Made by a program: the position numbers and the translations under genes | Source: Chitinophaga nivalis | GTDB taxonomy: Bacteria > Bacteroidota > Bacteroidia > Chitinophagales > Chitinophagaceae | Length of the DNA stretch: 64,000 bases | NCBI RefSeq assembly: GCF_025989125.1 | Contig: NZ_JAPDNR010000001.1 | Coordinates: forward strand, 62,001 to 126,000 | Direction of reading: 5' to 3' | The notes under the pieces: model-generated | Told to the model about the DNA's origin: nothing | Databases searched by the model: none | The model's input: the letters and a program-made list of their open reading frames with translations, nothing else | Shown: positions 60,710 through 64,000 of the stretch, piece by piece | Layout: the number at the start of each line of letters is the position of its first letter | How positions within the stretch are numbered: position 1 is the stretch's first letter

Positions 60710-62362
60710 TTAATGTTTACGGGGTTTACTTTTAACGGGAATCCTGGTCTCTTCCCGCTGTATTGCAGGGGCATTGATCTGCCGTGGGCAGAAGGTTTTA
60801 TACAAAGTAGCCGTATCTGCTACATGACGTGTATCAAATACCAGACTGTCTGTACGGTTGGCATAATGTACCCGCACCACATATTCGGCATCCGGTTCCA
60901 GTTTGGCCACTATCTTATCGGAAGGAGGCGATAACAGATAACACCAGCCCATATCCCGGGTTTTATTATATAGGTATACACAGGTAACTGCCGGTACACA
61001 TATATCCAGCTCCAGCGGAATACGCAGTAATGGCAATACCGGTGGCAGCAAACCAGGTATTGCTGCTGGTGTCGTAAAGCGATAGATATCATCTCCTCCT
61101 CTTCCACCTGCCCGGTTAGAAGCGATAAAACCTTTGTCATCCTGCTGTACATAATAAAAGTCATCTCCGGCAGAATTAAAAGGTGTGCGCAGGTTTACCG
61201 GCGCTGCCCAGCTTTGCCGGCTACCGGTTGCCCGAAAAATATCATAGCCTCCCATTCCTACCAGGCCTTTGCTGGAGAAATACAGTTCATCTGCATTATT
61301 GATAACCGGAAACGCTTCTTCATCAGGCGTATTCAGCACGCCGCAGTTTACGGGTGTACCCCAACTGTTATCCGCTTGTTTTTCACTGTACCATATATCG
61401 GTAGCGCCGGCGCCACCCGGGCGGTCAGAAGCAAAATATAAAATGTTACCGGCTTTGTTTAAAGCAGCATGTCCTGTCGAGTAGTCATTACCGTTATAAG
61501 GAAATGCAACAGGCGACTGCCACTGGTTATTTTTTTGTACAAAGATCAACAGTTCCAGCTTACGTACTCCATATACCGGCCGGTCCTTTTTCTGATAAGG
61601 TACTTTCCGCTGCGGATTGGTAACGGTTACATAGGCGGTATCACCAGCAGTTGTAAAACAAACCGGTCCCACATGAAAAGGATAATTATTGATGACTGCA
61701 GCAAAGTTTTTCACATATCCGGGTGTAGCCGTTTTATTTTCTGCTGCGTATAATTTACCGAAAGCAGCATTGTTACGGCCATAGTTATGCCGGCTCCCTT
61801 TTACAAACCACATATCATCCCGCAGGCTGTCTGACACAAACACAATCTTATCTTTATACCACACTGCTCCCCAATCATTTTCATGGCTGTTTAATCCCTG
61901 CAGGTTATGCAGCGATACCGGTAATGGCGCGGCCAGCCAGGCTGGCGCCACCTCACACCCGGCGATACGGGCGGCTACCCGCTGCGCATCCGGGTATAGC
62001 TGATACTGCTGCCGGGCAGCGGCATATTGCCCCGTGCTTTTCAGCATATCTCCATAATACAGCCTGTTGTCTGCAGCACCAGTGGAATCCTGCAGCAATT
62101 GCCCATACCAGTAAGCAGCTTTTTCATATTGATTGAATCCCCGGTAACTATCTGCCAGGCGTTGCCGGATGAAAGTGGCCTGACGGCGGCCCTGCCGCGC
62201 ACGCAGCAACTTCTCGTATAATCCGGCAGCACGGGCATATTCCTCCCGCTGATAATGTATATCGGCTCTTTTCTCAACAGATAACTGCTCCTGCGCCGCT
62301 GCGCGCATACATACTAACAGTAAGGCATAAACGAAAATACAAGCGGGTAACTTTTTCATCAT
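60710..62362 (-). CDS. Exported TPR and PD40 (WD40-like propeller) protein without OmpA domain
   Basis: A 550-residue exported protein. The start at 62362 gives the signal peptide MMKKLPACIFVYALLLVCMRAAAQ; an ATG four codons upstream (62374) is also possible. N-terminal TPR units (about 30-140: YARAAGLYEKLLRARQGRRQATF, AAYWYGQLLQDS) are followed by PD40 beta-propeller repeats (about 200-470; for example NILYFASDRPGGAGATDIWYSEK and DEAFPVINNADELYFSSKG). In Bacteroidota such proteins usually end in an OmpA-type peptidoglycan-binding domain; here the end (PVKSKPRKH) has none. It follows PorP/SprF by 16 bp, so it belongs to a secretion-linked unit. Confidence 0.88.
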   Translation of the reverse strand: MMKKLPACIFVYALLLVCMRAAAQEQLSVEKRADIHYQREEYARAAGLYEKLLRARQGRRQATFIRQRLADSYRGFNQYEKAAYWYGQLLQDSTGAADNRLYYGDMLKSTGQYAAARQQYQLYPDAQRVAARIAGCEVAPAWLAAPLPVSLHNLQGLNSHENDWGAVWYKDKIVFVSDSLRDDMWFVKGSRHNYGRNNAAFGKLYAAENKTATPGYVKNFAAVINNYPFHVGPVCFTTAGDTAYVTVTNPQRKVPYQKKDRPVYGVRKLELLIFVQKNNQWQSPVAFPYNGNDYSTGHAALNKAGNILYFASDRPGGAGATDIWYSEKQADNSWGTPVNCGVLNTPDEEAFPVINNADELYFSSKGLVGMGGYDIFRATGSRQSWAAPVNLRTPFNSAGDDFYYVQQDDKGFIASNRAGGRGGDDIYRFTTPAAIPGLLPPVLPLLRIPLELDICVPAVTCVYLYNKTRDMGWCYLLSPPSDKIVAKLEPDAEYVVRVHYANRTDSLVFDTRHVADTATLYKTFCPRQINAPAIQREETRIPVKSKPRKH

Positions 62363-62378
62363 ATCGTTGTGCATAAAA

Positions 62379-63374
62379 TTAGAAATAGCGGGGACTGGTA
62401 ATCCGGGACTTATTATTATTAAAGAGGAAGCCAATCGAAATCTCATGAGAGCCTTGTTGGTAGCCCGCCATTTTGCTGATCGTAATATCATAAGCATAAC
62501 CGATTCTTAATTGGGGAGTGGCATAAAACTCCACCATAGCGCTGGCAGCATCCAGTTGTTCCAGGTCTTTATCCAAAGCAGGCTTACTCCATAATTTCAC
62601 CCCCGTTCTGTAAGATCCGCCAATCCACAGCTTTTCTGCAATCAGCAGGAAAGCTGTCAGGTCTACATTGGTAGGCCCTTTAAAATCTTCCTTCACCATG
62701 ATGGAAGGTTTCAGTTTCAGGTTCTCTGACAGGTCCAGCAAGTAACCGGCATTCAGGTACAGGTGCTGTGTTTTACGGATGGTTTTATAGTTATAGCCTC
62801 CCCAGTAATAACGGGTGTTGTCGGTATACAGGGAGAAAAGATCCATCACGGCTGCACCGGCATAAAAACGGGGCGTATAGTAATAAATACCAAAACGGGC
62901 ATCCGGTATAATCACCGACGTTTTACCCAATGGTAATGCTTCATCCACATCATCTACATACTTCAATGCATTGCCATCGATACTGTATTGGGTAATACCA
63001 CCACCGATACCAATACATAAACGCCGGGTATCATCTTCATCCAATGGAATCCGGTAGGAATAAAAGCCGTACCCGGACAAGGTTTCCTGCGGCCCCAGTT
63101 TATCAAATGTAAACTGTGCCCCCACTCCTACACGTTCATCGCGGGCATTGGTTAACCCATCTATGGAGATTGCTCCGGTTTTCGGTGCTCCCGGAAAATC
63201 TACCCATTGATGACGGTACACGGCATTTAAATACCAATCCTGCTTATATCCGGCATAGGCAGGGTTTACACTCAGCATATTAAATACATACTGGCTGAAT
63301 TGTACATTTTGCTGTGCTGTAGCCTGTAACAGGCCACAGCAGCAACAAAACAGTAATATGATCCTTCTTTTCAT
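62379..63374 (-). CDS. PorP/SprF-family type IX secretion-associated outer-membrane protein
   Basis: A 331-residue outer-membrane beta-barrel protein of the PorP/SprF family. The signal peptide MKRRIILLFCCCCGLLQATAQ precedes the family motif QFSQYVFNMLSVNPAYAG near 24-41, and YRHQWVDFPGAPKT near 50. PorP/SprF proteins work with type IX-secreted, gliding-type surface proteins, and genes of the family stand right behind their adhesin partners, as here. The ATG at 63374 starts the signal peptide; the longer frame adds only upstream sequence that overlaps the previous gene. Confidence 0.95.
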   Translation of the reverse strand: MKRRIILLFCCCCGLLQATAQQNVQFSQYVFNMLSVNPAYAGYKQDWYLNAVYRHQWVDFPGAPKTGAISIDGLTNARDERVGVGAQFTFDKLGPQETLSGYGFYSYRIPLDEDDTRRLCIGIGGGITQYSIDGNALKYVDDVDEALPLGKTSVIIPDARFGIYYYTPRFYAGAAVMDLFSLYTDNTRYYWGGYNYKTIRKTQHLYLNAGYLLDLSENLKLKPSIMVKEDFKGPTNVDLTAFLLIAEKLWIGGSYRTGVKLWSKPALDKDLEQLDAASAMVEFYATPQLRIGYAYDITISKMAGYQQGSHEISIGFLFNNNKSRITSPRYF

Positions 63375-63391
63375 AGTGCTGCATTTAAAGC

Positions 63392-64000
63392 TTATCTCAA
63401 TAATTCTATCCATCCTTTGTAAGATCTTTCTCCGTTAGGTGTATTTAATTTCAGGACGTAGTAATACGTACCCTCATTCAATCCTTCTCCATCCCAGGTA
63501 TTCTGGTAGTTTTTGGATTGATACACCATATTTCCCCAACGGTTATAAATAAAGAGAGAAGAATTAGGATAACGGGATATATCAATGATTTTAAACTTAT
63601 CATTCTTACCATCACCATTTGGTGTAATGACATTCGGGATGAAAATATCATCTCCCGTAACGGTTACCGCATTGGTGACAGACCGGTTGTTGGACAGATC
63701 CGGATCCGGTAAGGTTGCTGTGACACTGGCCGCATTCACCACCACACCCGGCCGGGTGATACGGGTGGTAAATCTCAGTGTAGCCGTTTGCGATACCTGC
63801 AGGTTATCAGGTGTCCATACCAGTATCCTGCTGATCGGATCATAAGTAGTAGTACCATTGCTGACGGTAAATCCACCTACCAGTTCCAGGTTGCTGTTCA
63901 GGGTATCTCTGACGATAATGCCGGTGGCCGTAGATGGCCCTGCATTATTTACGGTAATCAGGAAGTCTGCTTTACCACCTACCTGCAATGGTCCACCGGT
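63392..64000 (-). CDS. Secreted multi-domain protein with DUF11-like repeats and gliding-type C-terminal domain, 5' end outside window
   Basis: The last 202 codons of a long protein that begins beyond the right edge. The visible N-terminal part has a DUF11-type repeat (GKADFLITVNNAGPSTATGIIVRDTLNSNLELVGGF and later TATLPDPDLSNNRSVTNAV), and the end is the CHU_C / gliding-motility-associated C-terminal domain (IFIPNVITPNGDGKNDKFKII, then RYPNSSLFIYNRWGNMVYQSKNYQNTWDGEGLNEGTYYYVLKL). That domain is the type B sorting signal for the type IX secretion system. It is directly followed by porP/sprF, the expected partner. Probably a large surface adhesin. Confidence 0.92.
   Translation of the reverse strand, partial: TGGPLQVGGKADFLITVNNAGPSTATGIIVRDTLNSNLELVGGFTVSNGTTTYDPISRILVWTPDNLQVSQTATLRFTTRITRPGVVVNAASVTATLPDPDLSNNRSVTNAVTVTGDDIFIPNVITPNGDGKNDKFKIIDISRYPNSSLFIYNRWGNMVYQSKNYQNTWDGEGLNEGTYYYVLKLNTPNGERSYKGWIELLR

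Noticed and set aside
1..64000. Insertion sequences, prophage or integrative elements
   Set aside because: No transposase, integrase, phage structural gene or long terminal repeat was seen; the gene content and style are uniform.

Overview
The window looks like a contiguous chromosomal piece of a Bacteroidota bacterium, most like the Chitinophagaceae (a Chitinophaga-type genome; the genus is an impression, not a computed result). The signs are a fused lpxC/fabZ gene, a PorX response regulator with a PglZ domain, a PorP/SprF protein beside a protein with a gliding-type C-terminal domain, a TonB-dependent receptor, the ftsX-DUF3098-uppP order, and many promoter boxes of the Bacteroidota type TAnnTTTG (with a TAnnTTCG variant) close to start codons. 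I saw no insertion sequence, prophage, integrase, CRISPR array or rRNA operon. One tRNA, tRNA-Leu(UAG), is present.

Layout. 1-6.4 kb (minus): a signalling operon of a 1337-residue NIT-HAMP-GAF hybrid histidine kinase with three receivers, a lone receiver, CheR, CheB and a further receiver protein that runs off the left edge. 6.5-11.2 kb: a lone receiver, a large TPR protein, a PhnB-like VOC protein and a ROK repressor. 11.5-15.8 kb: tRNA-Leu, then tig-clpP-clpX (protein folding and proteolysis) and a small charged helical protein. 16.4-21.3 kb (minus): HhH protein with acyl-CoA dehydrogenase, then porX, a small acidic-tailed protein and a PhnP-like metallo-hydrolase. 21.7-28.2 kb (plus): HD phosphohydrolase, lpxD, lpxC/fabZ, lpxA (lipid A synthesis), an ABC ATPase and an MFS exporter. 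28.3-32.4 kb: MBL hydrolase, GroES paralogue, HerA-like DUF853 ATPase and Gfo/Idh/MocA oxidoreductase. 32.5-36.7 kb (minus): recQ and copA. 36.9-38.6 kb: tsaE and ald. 38.6-40.7 kb (minus): ftsX, DUF3098 and uppP. 41-45.5 kb (plus): leuS, M23 peptidase and an endonuclease/exonuclease/phosphatase protein. 45.6-47.9 kb (minus): lipoprotein and M28 peptidase. 48.1-53.3 kb: ruvB, an OmpR-type regulator, DUF3108 and flippase-like membrane protein genes, ruvC and a second OmpR-type regulator. 53.3-56.2 kb (minus): HIT, greA, a D-2-hydroxyacid dehydrogenase and rsmA. 56.3-57.4 kb: pdxA. 57.4-60.6 kb (minus): TonB receptor, secreted repeat protein and winged-helix regulator. 60.7-64 kb (minus): a secreted type IX-type protein (cut by the window end), PorP/SprF and a TPR/PD40 lipid-free exported protein.

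Most of the window is core housekeeping. The parts that reward a second look are regulatory: an intrinsic terminator inside the greA leader, a 25-codon frame overlapping the start of an OmpR-type regulator, a CTG-started membrane protein whose promoter overlaps that of ruvC, a 22-bp palindrome upstream of the winged-helix gene, and the porX operon that pairs PorX with a second predicted phosphodiesterase. Many gene starts were set by the position of the TAnnTTTG box, because its TTTG often creates a false TTG start.
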